This document shows, piece after piece, positions 8,373 through 17,033 of a stretch of 64,000 nucleotides of DNA (position 1 is its first letter; each line of letters opens with the position of its first letter). The DNA is from Stieleria neptunia (GTDB lineage: Bacteria; Planctomycetota; Planctomycetia; Pirellulales; Pirellulaceae), in contig NZ_CP037423.1 in NCBI RefSeq assembly GCF_007754155.1, positions 682,001-746,000 on the forward strand, in the 5' to 3' direction. The notes under the pieces are model-generated. The model had not been told where the DNA came from and searched no databases. It was given only the letters and a program-made list of their open reading frames with translations. A program made the position numbers and the translations under genes.

Positions 8373-9241
8373 TGCTACTGTTGGGCGGCAGCGGGTATGT
8401 CGGCAGGATATTTGCGAGGCGGCTGTCAGATCGGGGGCTGGATTTTCAAGCGATTTCACGACGACACTACGACTACACCCGTCGCGATCGACTGATCGAG
8501 CTGATCGATCAAACCCGGCCGTCGTTCTTAATCAACGCCGCAGGGTACACGGGCAAGCCCAACGTCGAAGCCTGCGAACACCACCAAGCCGATTGTTTGC
8601 TGGGCAACGCCGTCCTTCCGGGCATCGTCCGCGAGGCCTGCGAGCTGCGCAACCTTCCTTGGGGACACGTCTCGTCGGGCTGCATTTACAACGGCACGCG
8701 TCCGGATGGATCGGGGTTTCGTGAAACCGACCCGCCAAATTTCTGCTTTCGATCACCGCCCTGCAGTTTTTATTCGGGCAGCAAGGCACTCGGCGAAGAG
8801 TGTCTCCAAGACGCGGACAACGTGTTTGTGTGGCGATTACGAATCCCGTTCAGCAATCGCGACGGCCCACGCAACTATCTGTCAAAAATGATGCGTTACG
8901 ACCGTTTGCTGGAGGTGACCAATTCACTTGCCGACGCCGATGAATTCGTCGATGCCTGTCTCCACTGCTGGCAAAACCGTGTCCCGTTTGGCATTTACAA
9001 CATTGTCAACTCCGGCGCGGTCTCGACCGGCGAAGTCGTCCAGTTGATTCGGACACACCGCAAGATCAGCCGCCCCTTTCAATTCTTTCGCGATGAAGCC
9101 GAGTTCCTGAACGCGACCAGTGGAGTCCCACGCTCCAGTTGCATGCTGGACAACTCGAAACTCATTCGCACGGGGTTTCCGATCCGCGATGTCCGTGAGG
9201 CGGTCGCAGAGGCGCTGCAGACTTGGCAACCGGAGCGTTGA
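8369..9241 (+). CDS. RmlD/extended SDR-type nucleotide-sugar reductase or epimerase
   Basis: This 290-residue protein has an NAD(P)-binding Rossmann motif GGSGYVG at residues 6-12 and a YSGSK catalytic Tyr-x3-Lys at about 131-135. INAAGYTGKPNVEACE matches the RmlD-like (dTDP-4-dehydrorhamnose reductase) pattern, and HVSSGCIYNG supplies the catalytic-region Ser. It is coupled by ATGA to the upstream glycosyltransferase and probably makes or modifies its sugar donor. The exact sugar cannot be told from sequence. Confidence 0.85.
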   Translation: MMLLLGGSGYVGRIFARRLSDRGLDFQAISRRHYDYTRRDRLIELIDQTRPSFLINAAGYTGKPNVEACEHHQADCLLGNAVLPGIVREACELRNLPWGHVSSGCIYNGTRPDGSGFRETDPPNFCFRSPPCSFYSGSKALGEECLQDADNVFVWRLRIPFSNRDGPRNYLSKMMRYDRLLEVTNSLADADEFVDACLHCWQNRVPFGIYNIVNSGAVSTGEVVQLIRTHRKISRPFQFFRDEAEFLNATSGVPRSSCMLDNSKLIRTGFPIRDVREAVAEALQTWQPER

Positions 9242-9269
9242 CCCGATGCTTCTACTTTGGCTCTAACGG

Positions 9270-9350
9270 TGTTAGCGGAACGGCGCGAGCCGTCCGGTTG
9301 CGTTTCAAAAAACACGTGAACGACCGGAGGGCTCGCGCCCGACCGCTAAC
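9270..9350. repeat. Long palindromic intergenic repeat (family P), short copy
   Basis: The arms TTAGCGG...CGCGAGCC.TCCGGT and ACCGGAGGGCTCGCGCC..CCGCTAA face each other around an AT-richer centre. The same arms recur at 23561, 30680 and, shortened, at 35169. It lies between the reductase stop and the convergent BON gene and could act as a bidirectional terminator. Confidence 0.85.
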
Positions 9351-9464
9351 AAAAACACCCCGCTTGGCTCGCGGCTTCAACACCGCCGAGCTTGAAAGCC
9401 GATGACGGTTGCTGGCCACCATTGCTACCCTGCCTGCTTCTGTTGGTTCGTTGCCACGTTGTGC

Positions 9465-10178
9465 TCAGTAGCCCCATTCCTCCGCAGGCCCAGACCCCCA
9501 CGGCGTGATCGTGACGCAGTTACGCACCTCCCGGACTCCACCGGTCGACCACGCCGTCCGTTCGACTTCGGCAAGTTCGCTGAGGGAATGCACATCACCG
9601 GTGATGGTCACTTTCGAATCTTCAACCTCCACCGCCAAGGTCTTGGAATTCAACAGCGAACTGCGTTTGAACGCCGCTTCGATCGCACTCTTGATCGCAC
9701 TGATCGTTCGGGGCGAGACCACACCAATCTCATTTTTTATTCCTCGAGCGCCTCGTAGGTGACGAAGCACGCGATCAACGGCGTCTTTTTGGTAGTGGTA
9801 TTCAACTGCTCCTTCCGCTTTGATCCAGCCGTCCTCGACAGCGATTTGAATGTTCCGGTCCGGCACTTCGGAGTCCCACTGCAGGGCGTGGACGGCTGCA
9901 GCGGCGATCTGCTGGTCGTCCAAAACGCTCGCATCCGACGGTCGAACCTCGATTTCATTGGCGACCGCACGTACACCATAGATCCGTTTGGTCACTTCCT
10001 CGGCTTTGTGTTTGACCGAATACACCGGGACGTGACCGGCCAGTGTCACCACTCCGTCCTTTGCGGTCACACCGATCTGTGCGGCATCGACACTCGGCTC
10101 CCAATCCAATTCGTCCAAAACGTCACGCTGCAGGTGCGCGTCTGTTTTCATTTCGATGGTCCTTTTCATGATCCCCAT
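9465..10178 (-). CDS. Triple-BON-domain protein
   Basis: BON domains bind phospholipid or other hydrophobic surfaces and occur in osmotic-stress proteins such as OsmY. Three copies are visible in about 237 residues: 15-80 (IGVTAKDGVVTLAGHVPVYS), 85-150 (IQIAVEDGWIKAEGAVEYHY) and 155-225 (LAVEVEDSKVTITGDVHSLS). No signal peptide is obvious. A strong Shine-Dalgarno sequence (AAGGAGGT, minus strand, ending near 10181) lies very close to ATG 10178 and 12 bases from ATG 10169, so either may be used. A sigma-54 type promoter lies about 130 bases upstream. Confidence 0.88.
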   Translation of the reverse strand: MGIMKRTIEMKTDAHLQRDVLDELDWEPSVDAAQIGVTAKDGVVTLAGHVPVYSVKHKAEEVTKRIYGVRAVANEIEVRPSDASVLDDQQIAAAAVHALQWDSEVPDRNIQIAVEDGWIKAEGAVEYHYQKDAVDRVLRHLRGARGIKNEIGVVSPRTISAIKSAIEAAFKRSSLLNSKTLAVEVEDSKVTITGDVHSLSELAEVERTAWSTGGVREVRNCVTITPWGSGPAEEWGY

Positions 10179-10306
10179 TTACCTCCTTCGGTCATAGAAC
10201 ATGCCATTAACATTGACGTTACAGTTTTCTCTGGACTGTATTTTTAACTTGACTCTGCCCGGTCGATTCGCTTGATGCATGATTGGGCAAAGCCATCTGG
10301 AAAACG

Positions 10307-10322
10307 TGCAAGTCGTGTGCCA
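10307..10322 (-). promoter_or_regulatory. Sigma-54 (-24/-12) promoter of the BON gene
   Basis: The minus strand reads TGGCACACGACTTGCA. This matches the sigma-54 consensus TGGCAC-N5-TTGC(A/T) at every defined position, with GG and GC exactly 10 bases apart. It points toward the BON gene, leaving a leader of roughly 115 bases. Expression would then need an enhancer-binding activator; no clear upstream site was identified. Confidence 0.7.
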
Positions 10323-10390
10323 ACGGACCGCGACTCGGCCGCTTCAGTGGGGCGAACAAGGGACCAGGCTCGCGACGTTGAAATCGTTTC

Positions 10391-12841
10391 CTACTGCAAA
10401 TGCGTCACGTTCTGACGTGCCAGTCGAGACGGCGACGCGGTGACCTGCAGCAGCCGCGCGGGGCCTCGCTCGTCGATCAGCTGAATCCGCGTGCCATCAG
10501 GCAATCGTTCTCGGAGCTGCCCGATCAGCACGTGCTTCTCCATGATGATCAACGCATGCTCGTTTTCGGCGATGAACTCACCGAGCGCTGTTGCGTTGTT
10601 GCCATCAAAGTGCCGAACGTCGCTGCGCTGAAGATAAAAGGGAACCTCGGAAAACTCATGGGAAAGGGTGGCGATAGGAAGCTCGGCATTCAACGGTATC
10701 TTGGCCAGCGACGGAGACGCGGCGGCAAAGATCGTTTGCCGACGACTGTAGGCCGGAACGATCTGATGCATCACCATCACTGCCAACAAGAGGGCCAAGG
10801 CCGACGAGGAACCCCACGCGTATTTGACTTGATGTCGATCGGCAATCATCAGCAAACTCCCCACCAGCAGCGACGTCCAGATCAGAATCCAAACGTAATT
10901 CGCGATCGAAACGTTCGCTCCGGTCAGGGCGATGAATGCTGAAAACCCGACGCCCGCCAAACAGGTCGTTGCCGTCGCCGTTCGTGCCGACCAAAAACGG
11001 GCAAACCACTCTCGCGGATGGGTCGCCGATCGTTTGGTGACATAAACAAGATAGTGACCGACCATCAACGACAAGGCTGGGGCGGCCGGCAACAGATAGG
11101 TCGGCAACTTGCACTTGGCAATCGAAAAGAACACGAAACACCATCCGCTCCAAAGCATCATGAATCCCAGCACCGGTGGACGACTTTGCGACACCGACCG
11201 TGTCCGCGACGTGAGAAACCCGGCGTAGGGAATCGTCAAGAACGTCCACGGATGGCCAGCCAGCAAGAGCACCGGGATGAAAAACCAGATCGGTCGGGCA
11301 TGAAATTCCCCAGCGAACCGCGCCACATTGTGGCGGTAAAAGAATTCGACCAAGAAAGACGGGGCCTGCATCGAGACGGCGACCAACCAGGGTGCGGTGA
11401 TCCCGGCAACGACGCCCAGCAGCATCAGGTAATGCCGAATGGTCGGCGCGACGTACGATTCGGTGAGCCAGCTGAAAACGATCAAGGGCGGAAGCAGCAG
11501 CACCAACGCGAGTGGGCCCTTGGTCAGAAACGCCAAGCCACAAAACGTTGCCGCCGCCAACCACCATCCCAAATGCAATGTCCGCTTGCCGACGGCAGGC
11601 TTGATCGCTTCATAGACGCTGAACAACGAGAGCGTGGTCAACAGCGTCAACACACCGTCGATCAAGAGATACCGGCTGGTGAAAACAAATCCCACCGACA
11701 ACATCAACACGCCGGTTGCGAACAATCCGATTCGGCTGCCAAAGTTGCGATTGCCAAACCACATGGTCGCCAGCAACGTCCCGAAAGCCGCCAGCGCCGG
11801 CACCAATCGTGCCGACCATTCACTGACGCCGAAAACACGATAGCTGATCGCACACAACCAATACAGCAGCGGTGGTTTGTCATAGTAGGGCTGGAAATTG
11901 AGTTGCGGCAGAACCCAATTCCCACTGACAAGCATCTCACGCGGGATTTCGGCGTAACGGGTTTCATCTCGATCGATCAGCGGATAGCCGAGATTCGTAA
12001 ACAGGAAGAGTGCCGCGACGACTAACAGCAGTCCGTGGACGATTGAAAAAGGACCGGAGACAACGCCTGCGGTCGCCACGGAAGGAAATTGAATCGTGTT
12101 CCACCAGTAGCGAACCAGTCCGGCCAGCACCTTCGGAATGTGGGCCGCCGAAACCGTGCTGTTGCCGGCAGCACGCGGTCGATGGGAAACGCCCACTTCA
12201 ACCACCGAGTGTCCCTGCTTCTTCGCTTCGGTCAACAATTCCGAGTTGACCAGGAATCCGCTCGTGGAAATCGTCAGGTCTTGCACTACTTCCCGGTGAA
12301 ACAGCTTGAGCGCACAATCCACATCGCGAACTTCGGTGCCGAGCAAACATCGAACGATCCCGTTGTAGACGCGGGAGTAAAAACACCGCAATCGACTATC
12401 CTTGCGATCGATCCGATAACCGCACACGATGTCGTACTGCTGGGACAAAAACACCAACCGGTCCAACTCGGTTAAATCGAATTGGCAGTCCGCGTCGGTA
12501 AACGCCACCAGATCACAGGTCGCGGCCGCGAATCCGTTTCGCAAGGCGGCGCCGTAACCGAGATTGTCGTCATGCCGGATCAGCCGAATCGCGGGATTCA
12601 GACGGGCGGCCTCGCGGACCAACGCAGACGTTTGGTCCGTGCTGCCATCATCGACGACGATGATTTCGTATCGATCAGCCAGATCGCTCAACGCCGACTC
12701 CGCCTCCGCGATCGCTTGGCCAATCACCTCGGCTTCATTCCAAGCCGGCAAGACGAGCGAGAGACTTGGCGATCGCTTCGGCGTTGCCCCCTTGATCGAT
12801 GGCTGGACGGAACGGTGATCTGATGGGGCGAGTGATTGCAT
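10391..12841 (-). CDS. GT2 glycosyltransferase fused to ArnT/PMT-like membrane glycosyltransferase
   Basis: This 816-residue protein joins two enzymes. Residues 25-255 are a GT2 polyprenyl-phosphate-sugar synthase-like domain (LPAWNEAEVI, VVDDGSTDQT at 62-71, DADCQFD at 116-122, CALKLF). After about residue 265 comes a multi-span GT-C domain of the ArnT/PMT type, with the first-loop acidic pair D292/E293 in RDETRYAEIP and YYDKPPLLYW. The GT2 half would charge a lipid carrier and the membrane half would transfer the sugar across the membrane. It lies 69 bases downstream of the phosphoesterase on the same strand. The acceptor is unknown. Confidence 0.9.
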   Translation of the reverse strand: MQSLAPSDHRSVQPSIKGATPKRSPSLSLVLPAWNEAEVIGQAIAEAESALSDLADRYEIIVVDDGSTDQTSALVREAARLNPAIRLIRHDDNLGYGAALRNGFAAATCDLVAFTDADCQFDLTELDRLVFLSQQYDIVCGYRIDRKDSRLRCFYSRVYNGIVRCLLGTEVRDVDCALKLFHREVVQDLTISTSGFLVNSELLTEAKKQGHSVVEVGVSHRPRAAGNSTVSAAHIPKVLAGLVRYWWNTIQFPSVATAGVVSGPFSIVHGLLLVVAALFLFTNLGYPLIDRDETRYAEIPREMLVSGNWVLPQLNFQPYYDKPPLLYWLCAISYRVFGVSEWSARLVPALAAFGTLLATMWFGNRNFGSRIGLFATGVLMLSVGFVFTSRYLLIDGVLTLLTTLSLFSVYEAIKPAVGKRTLHLGWWLAAATFCGLAFLTKGPLALVLLLPPLIVFSWLTESYVAPTIRHYLMLLGVVAGITAPWLVAVSMQAPSFLVEFFYRHNVARFAGEFHARPIWFFIPVLLLAGHPWTFLTIPYAGFLTSRTRSVSQSRPPVLGFMMLWSGWCFVFFSIAKCKLPTYLLPAAPALSLMVGHYLVYVTKRSATHPREWFARFWSARTATATTCLAGVGFSAFIALTGANVSIANYVWILIWTSLLVGSLLMIADRHQVKYAWGSSSALALLLAVMVMHQIVPAYSRRQTIFAAASPSLAKIPLNAELPIATLSHEFSEVPFYLQRSDVRHFDGNNATALGEFIAENEHALIIMEKHVLIGQLRERLPDGTRIQLIDERGPARLLQVTASPSRLARQNVTHLQ

Positions 12842-12910
12842 CCTTGCGATCCTTATGTACTAAGCGGTTAGTAGTTTAGCTTGTATGGCCGCCAATCCTG
12901 TGGCACAAGA

Positions 12911-13861
12911 TCAGTTGCCGACACGAGTCGTATAAAGACGACTGTCGGTGGAATAGAACGTGACCCAAAGTTGGTCACCCCGGATGAGAATCCAACAGAA
13001 CCCCGGAGCGGCCTTGGCGAAAATGGTCTGGTCGGTCCATGTCGTACTGCGCAGCTTGCTTCCGCTGCCGCTGACGATCTGCAACCATCCTTGCCCCGAA
13101 TCATTCAATTGCAAATCGTGGTCATGACCTGACAAATACAAATCGACCGCATGCTCACGCAACAATGCCGGAAGTGTTTCGGTGATTGCGGGATAGGCAC
13201 CATGTTTTCCACCCGAAATCGCCGGATGATGCCCGATGACGATTTTGAACCTTGCATCGCTCTGAGCGAGTTGTTGATCCAGCCAATCCAGCTCCTCCTT
13301 GCCCTGGCGGTCGGGGTTCGCAATCAAATAGGTGTCGATCACAAACAGGTCGATCGCGACCTCACCGATCAAGTGGCCAGCGGAATAGTGATTGGCCGGC
13401 ATCGTCCAGCGCTCGCTTTTGTCCGTATACCGAACCTGAGCATTGACATCGCCACCGTAGTCGTGGTTTCCGAGACAGGCGTAAAACGGAAATGGAAACG
13501 AAGGTTCATCAAACAGGTTTTCGAAATCCGTTTGGAATCGCGGGTCGTCGACCGAATCGACGCCGTGCTCGTAAAAGTTGTCGCCCAGCAGCACGACGGC
13601 GTCGGCCGCCGCTCCTTTCGAACGACGTCTCATTGCCGCCACGACCTCCTTCCGCTGGGCGGAGTCGTATCCGGTATCCCCGATCACCAGCAGGCTGAAC
13701 TCCGATTCCGGATCGATCACTTGAGGCGCCTCGCCCGTTTCGACCACTCGCTCGCCGTGCGTGACGATGATCCACTGATTGTGTGCGGCGACGCGGTAGC
13801 CGGCGTACAGGATCAGTGCCAGAGCGACGAAGCCGACGGTTCGTTTTGCAAAGTCTTTCAA
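12911..13861 (-). CDS. Membrane-anchored metallophosphoesterase, purple acid phosphatase-like
   Basis: This calcineurin-fold phosphoesterase carries all five metal-binding blocks in order: GDTG, LLGDNFYEHG, CLGNHDYGG, IGHHP and SGHDHDLQL. The pattern resembles tartrate-resistant acid phosphatase. An N-terminal hydrophobic segment (VGFVALALILYAGY) anchors it, with the catalytic domain outside. I prefer TTG at 13861, which has AGGGAA six bases upstream and avoids overlap with the gene ahead; an ATG at 13924 in the same frame would add 21 basic residues and has no ribosome site. The substrate is not predictable. Confidence 0.85.
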   Translation of the reverse strand: MKDFAKRTVGFVALALILYAGYRVAAHNQWIIVTHGERVVETGEAPQVIDPESEFSLLVIGDTGYDSAQRKEVVAAMRRRSKGAAADAVVLLGDNFYEHGVDSVDDPRFQTDFENLFDEPSFPFPFYACLGNHDYGGDVNAQVRYTDKSERWTMPANHYSAGHLIGEVAIDLFVIDTYLIANPDRQGKEELDWLDQQLAQSDARFKIVIGHHPAISGGKHGAYPAITETLPALLREHAVDLYLSGHDHDLQLNDSGQGWLQIVSGSGSKLRSTTWTDQTIFAKAAPGFCWILIRGDQLWVTFYSTDSRLYTTRVGN

Positions 13862-13887
13862 TCGACGTTCCCTGCAGAAATAGCGAT

Positions 13888-14238
13888 TTACGTGATATTT
13901 ACGGAGTAAAAGGCGACGACGCATTGGGTAATGGTTGTTCGTTTCTCAGTATCGGAATTCAACGGACGCTCCCGTGGCGCCGCTTTCGGCGATCCACCGA
14001 GTAAAAGAAGTGAATCGCGGGAATGAAAATTGCGGTGGTCTTCCCAGACTCGCTGGTAGAGTGACCCAAGCGGGCGTCGCGTCTCGTCCACAGGAATCTC
14101 TCCAAGAGCGAGCACTTCGGGCGCAACCACGTCTTGGGCGGCCAAGCGTGCCAACGGAATCCCCGTACACATCACAACCACGGCGGCCAACCCAATCTTG
14201 ATGAGGTTGATCTTTCTTGTTGGTGAAACGTTGGCCAT
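13888..14238 (-). CDS. Small exported hypothetical protein after the M56 gene
   Basis: I do not recognise this 116-residue product. It begins MANVSPTRKINLIKIG, followed by a hydrophobic stretch and LARLAAQD, which together look like a signal peptide. The mature part (EVLALGEIPVDETRRPLGSL and onward) has no known motif. A GTG at 14304 would extend it right up to the M56 stop. It follows the BlaI/M56 pair on the same strand, so it may be part of that regulated unit, but no ribosome site is evident and the reading frame may not be real. Confidence 0.4.
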   Translation of the reverse strand: MANVSPTRKINLIKIGLAAVVVMCTGIPLARLAAQDVVAPEVLALGEIPVDETRRPLGSLYQRVWEDHRNFHSRDSLLLLGGSPKAAPRERPLNSDTEKRTTITQCVVAFYSVNIT

Positions 14239-14306
14239 AACCACTATTGTTTTAGTAATTGATTGCAACACGGCATCCAGTTCGCCTTCATAGCGGGACG
14301 GCACGA

Positions 14307-15404
14307 TCAGTCCTCGTCTTCGCTCGCGAGTTCATTTAGATCATGCCGGGCGTCGAATCGTTCGTAGTCGCGCACCGAAACGCCAAAGTCGTGCAGGATT
14401 TTGGCGGTCCAGGTCGGCCACGGCGACAGGCGTGTCCGTGACGAGGCCAGCACATTGACCGGCAACCACAGTTGCGACACGACCAGCACGACGAGAAACA
14501 GGCATCCGATCGCCAGCCGTGTTCGGGTTTGGGTGCGAGATGAATTTCGGATCTGCGTCGATTCGATCCGCGAAATCAAATGTTCGGTGCGACGAATGAG
14601 CGCGCTTTTGCGGCGGCCAAACGCGAGCGTGCACGCGGGAGCACCACGATTCTGCTCGGCAATTTTTGCCAGTGTTTTCAAGTAGCTTGCAATCGTATTG
14701 CCGACATTCGCGGCGACTTCATCACAATGGAATTCACGAGTCAATTCGGCATTTCGAGCGGCCCACCAGATCGCCGGATGAAACCACAACAGCGCGTTGC
14801 AGGTGCCCTGCAGGAAATGCTGTAGCGGATGGTTGGTTCTCAAGTGCTCCAGTTCGTGCAGCAGCACATGCCGCAGCACGTCTTCGTCTTCGCGCAACAG
14901 ACAACTCGGCAACACGATCGTCGGACGCTGTAACTGCCAGCAAAACGGGCTGTGCGTTTCAAAGGAGACGAGCCAGCGAAGGTTCTCGGGCAATGCGTCT
15001 TGTCCATCAAGCGGCAGGGATGCGATCTCTTCGTCCGTCATCACGCGACATCGCTGAGCGAAGAATTGCGACAAGACGATGATGCGACCGAGACGTCGGA
15101 TCAGAACGCTGGAAAAACCGATGGTCCAGATGACCGCCATGATCTTGATGATCCAAACTTGCGTTACGAACAGGTTTCGCGCGGCCGATTCACTCAGGCC
15201 GCCGCCGTTGTGAATCAACCGAAGATGGGGGAACAGGAACCCGCAGGCGATCAAACCCAAGATCGATAGAAACCCGATCGTCCACAGCCGACAACTCGAT
15301 GCCGCCTGATCCACAAACCGACTCAGAAGCACCACGGCGATCACGACGATCAGGACCTGTAGCGGCAGACTGGTAACGGTTTCGAATAGCTGTGACGCGT
15401 TCAT
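14307..15404 (-). CDS. BlaR1-like M56 membrane metallopeptidase without penicillin sensor
   Basis: M56 proteins of this kind cleave a partner repressor when a signal is sensed. The 365-residue protein has several transmembrane segments (about 15-30, 40-60, 82-103) and the zinc site HELEH at 183-187, with a downstream REFHCDEVA that supplies the third ligand region. Another membrane segment lies near 298-318. The C-terminus has only about 45 further residues, so the penicillin-binding sensor of true BlaR1 is absent. Its ATG overlaps the stop of the BlaI-type gene by 4 bases, the classic arrangement. Confidence 0.88.
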   Translation of the reverse strand: MNASQLFETVTSLPLQVLIVVIAVVLLSRFVDQAASSCRLWTIGFLSILGLIACGFLFPHLRLIHNGGGLSESAARNLFVTQVWIIKIMAVIWTIGFSSVLIRRLGRIIVLSQFFAQRCRVMTDEEIASLPLDGQDALPENLRWLVSFETHSPFCWQLQRPTIVLPSCLLREDEDVLRHVLLHELEHLRTNHPLQHFLQGTCNALLWFHPAIWWAARNAELTREFHCDEVAANVGNTIASYLKTLAKIAEQNRGAPACTLAFGRRKSALIRRTEHLISRIESTQIRNSSRTQTRTRLAIGCLFLVVLVVSQLWLPVNVLASSRTRLSPWPTWTAKILHDFGVSVRDYERFDARHDLNELASEDED

Positions 15405-15775
15405 CGGCCGCGTTCCGCTTTGGCGGCAGCTTGCTTGACCGCCGCGATATCTTCCGGTGACACCTCTTCACTGTTGAGCAGGCTGAGCACCAAGGATTGT
15501 ACGGAACCACCGAACAGGCGATCGGTTAGCTCATGAATCATTCCGTGACGCACTTCTTCACGCGTCACGGCGGCAGAATAGGTGTAGGCACGGCCCTCTT
15601 TTTGCCCGCGACGAACGATCCCTTTTTCTTCCAGGATTCGCATCGTCGTCATGACGGTCGTGTAGGCCAAGTCACGATCGATGGCTTCCACGACATCGTT
15701 GACCGTGACGCTTTCGCGGTCCCAGACGACGTCCATGACTTCCGCCTCGCACTTGGTGATCTGAGTTCGGGACAA
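15401..15775 (-). CDS. BlaI/MecI-family transcriptional repressor
   Basis: This winged-helix repressor of 124 residues is cleaved by the adjacent M56 peptidase in characterised systems. It reads SRTQITKCEAEVMDVVWDRE, then the recognition-helix region VNDVVEAIDRDLAYTTVMTT, then a wing and a C-terminal dimerisation helix. The frame stays open further upstream, but TTG at 15775 is chosen because AGGAAGTGG lies just before it and the homologous domain begins there; it also gives the family's usual length. No clear operator palindrome was found in the 55 bases upstream. Confidence 0.85.
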   Translation of the reverse strand: MSRTQITKCEAEVMDVVWDRESVTVNDVVEAIDRDLAYTTVMTTMRILEEKGIVRRGQKEGRAYTYSAAVTREEVRHGMIHELTDRLFGGSVQSLVLSLLNSEEVSPEDIAAVKQAAAKAERGR

Positions 15776-15830
15776 TGAACCACTTCCTGTAACGGCTGGA
15801 TAATGACGGGGTGAAAACAGGTACGATCGA

Positions 15831-16754
15831 TCATCGACGCAACTTGGCCGACTGGTGGTACAGACGCAAATCAATCTGTTCGGTGACAAAACTGACATGA
15901 CCGTCGCCCCACAAAAAGTTCGCGCCGCCGGGATGGCGGCTGGAAAAATCACATTCATCGGCAAACGGACTGTTGATGCCTTCGAGCGCCGAACCGACCA
16001 GTCGCGCCGCCGCGTCTTCGCCGGCCAAGTCGACGCCCAACCAAGTCGACGGCACTTGAGCCATGGTGCGTTCACCGATCACCACGGTGACGCTCAATCC
16101 CCGCTGGAAGTCACGAAATCGCGTGTGCCGGTTCTCCAAAAACGTCCCATCGCCGACCGGTGCGGGAATTGCATCATCGGGCTCCAACGTGCCAAATACA
16201 CCGACATAATTTGCCGTCGGCAACTCGACCAATTCTGTGGTTGTCCCGATGCCGGGATGGTCCCCCTGGGCGTGCAGTCCTTCATCATCTCCATCATCGG
16301 CGAACAGCGTGAACTCGGGTTCGGCGATGTCGGAGGGACACAGCAGGACCGCGAGCGAAGTGCGACGTACCGCTTCATGCTGCGGATTGCCAACCGATCG
16401 TTCGATTTCAATCCGGTCGGCAAGCGCCGGTTGGCCCAAAAAGGGCAGGATCGGAACCGCCCAGCCATATGCCGAGACCGACTGCTGGTCAAAGGTCCAA
16501 CCGGCGGGCAGACTGCGCTGCGAATGATGGTGAGAGTGCAACGCCAGCCCGGTTTCGCGAAGATGGTCGACGCACTGAACACGCCGCGCGGATTCGCGAA
16601 CGCTACCCACGGCCGGCAACACCAATCCGGCGAGAATGCCGATGATCGCCACGGAGATCAGCAATTCCAGGACCGTCAACGCTCGCCGACAACCGCCGCG
16701 CACCGATCCCCGAAGGCTGCGATCCGGAGGATTGATTGGGTTCATCGGCGACAT
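15831..16754 (-). CDS. DUF1559 pseudopilin-like secreted protein
   Basis: This 307-residue planctomycete-type protein has a type IV pilin-like N-terminus: a basic leader ending in RRA, then LTVLELLISVAIIGILAGLVLP, with Glu at +5 of the processed helix. The residue before the cut is Ala rather than the usual Gly. A DUF1559 body follows (SHHHSQRSLPAGW, LLCPSD, TANYVGVFG) and the end carries the H-x9-DG signature in SSRHPGGANFLWGDGHVSFV. Such proteins are abundant in planctomycetes; their role in surface or secretion structures is presumed, not proven. Confidence 0.9.
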   Translation of the reverse strand: MSPMNPINPPDRSLRGSVRGGCRRALTVLELLISVAIIGILAGLVLPAVGSVRESARRVQCVDHLRETGLALHSHHHSQRSLPAGWTFDQQSVSAYGWAVPILPFLGQPALADRIEIERSVGNPQHEAVRRTSLAVLLCPSDIAEPEFTLFADDGDDEGLHAQGDHPGIGTTTELVELPTANYVGVFGTLEPDDAIPAPVGDGTFLENRHTRFRDFQRGLSVTVVIGERTMAQVPSTWLGVDLAGEDAAARLVGSALEGINSPFADECDFSSRHPGGANFLWGDGHVSFVTEQIDLRLYHQSAKLRR

Positions 16755-16842
16755 CCGTGACCGGTGGGTGACTTGCTGAAAAGCGGATTCTACGAATCGG
16801 TTAGTTTTTAAGCAATGCCGATCTTCCCCTTGTTTTTCCCTT

Positions 16843-16889
16843 GTTCCCAGGCTCCGCCTGGGAACACACTGTCCCGAGGCTCCGCCTCG
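16843..16889. repeat. Two perfect TCC-loop hairpins
   Basis: 16843-16865 is GTTCCCAGGC-TCC-GCCTGGGAAC, a 10-bp stem with loop TCC. 16875-16889 is CGAGGC-TCC-GCCTCG. They lie in the 279-bp gap between trmK and the DUF1559 gene, where no convincing gene is seen. Confidence 0.85.
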
Positions 16890-17033
16890 CGTGGGTCATG
16901 CAGGATGGCAGAGAAGCGGAGCCTCATCACGAGGGCATCATGCCGCGTGGTCAGGTCGGGGAGTTTTGCACATGACGTCCAGTCGGCGTGTCGCGTTCGC
17001 GCGATTGATCGCGTTGGGTGCCGGGGGCGAGCG

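Noticed and set aside
11018..12025. 335-codon plus-strand frame opposite the GT2-ArnT fusion
   Set aside because: It has extreme Arg/Gln/His content with no motif; the opposite strand encodes a clear membrane transferase.
12890..12925. TGGCACAAGATCAGTTGCC as a second sigma-54 promoter
   Set aside because: The spacing between TGGCAC and TTGC is 8 instead of 5 and it points into the 3' end of a gene.
15855..16760. 301-codon plus-strand frame opposite the DUF1559 gene
   Set aside because: The minus-strand product has the pilin-like start and H-x9-DG ending, so the plus frame is a shadow.
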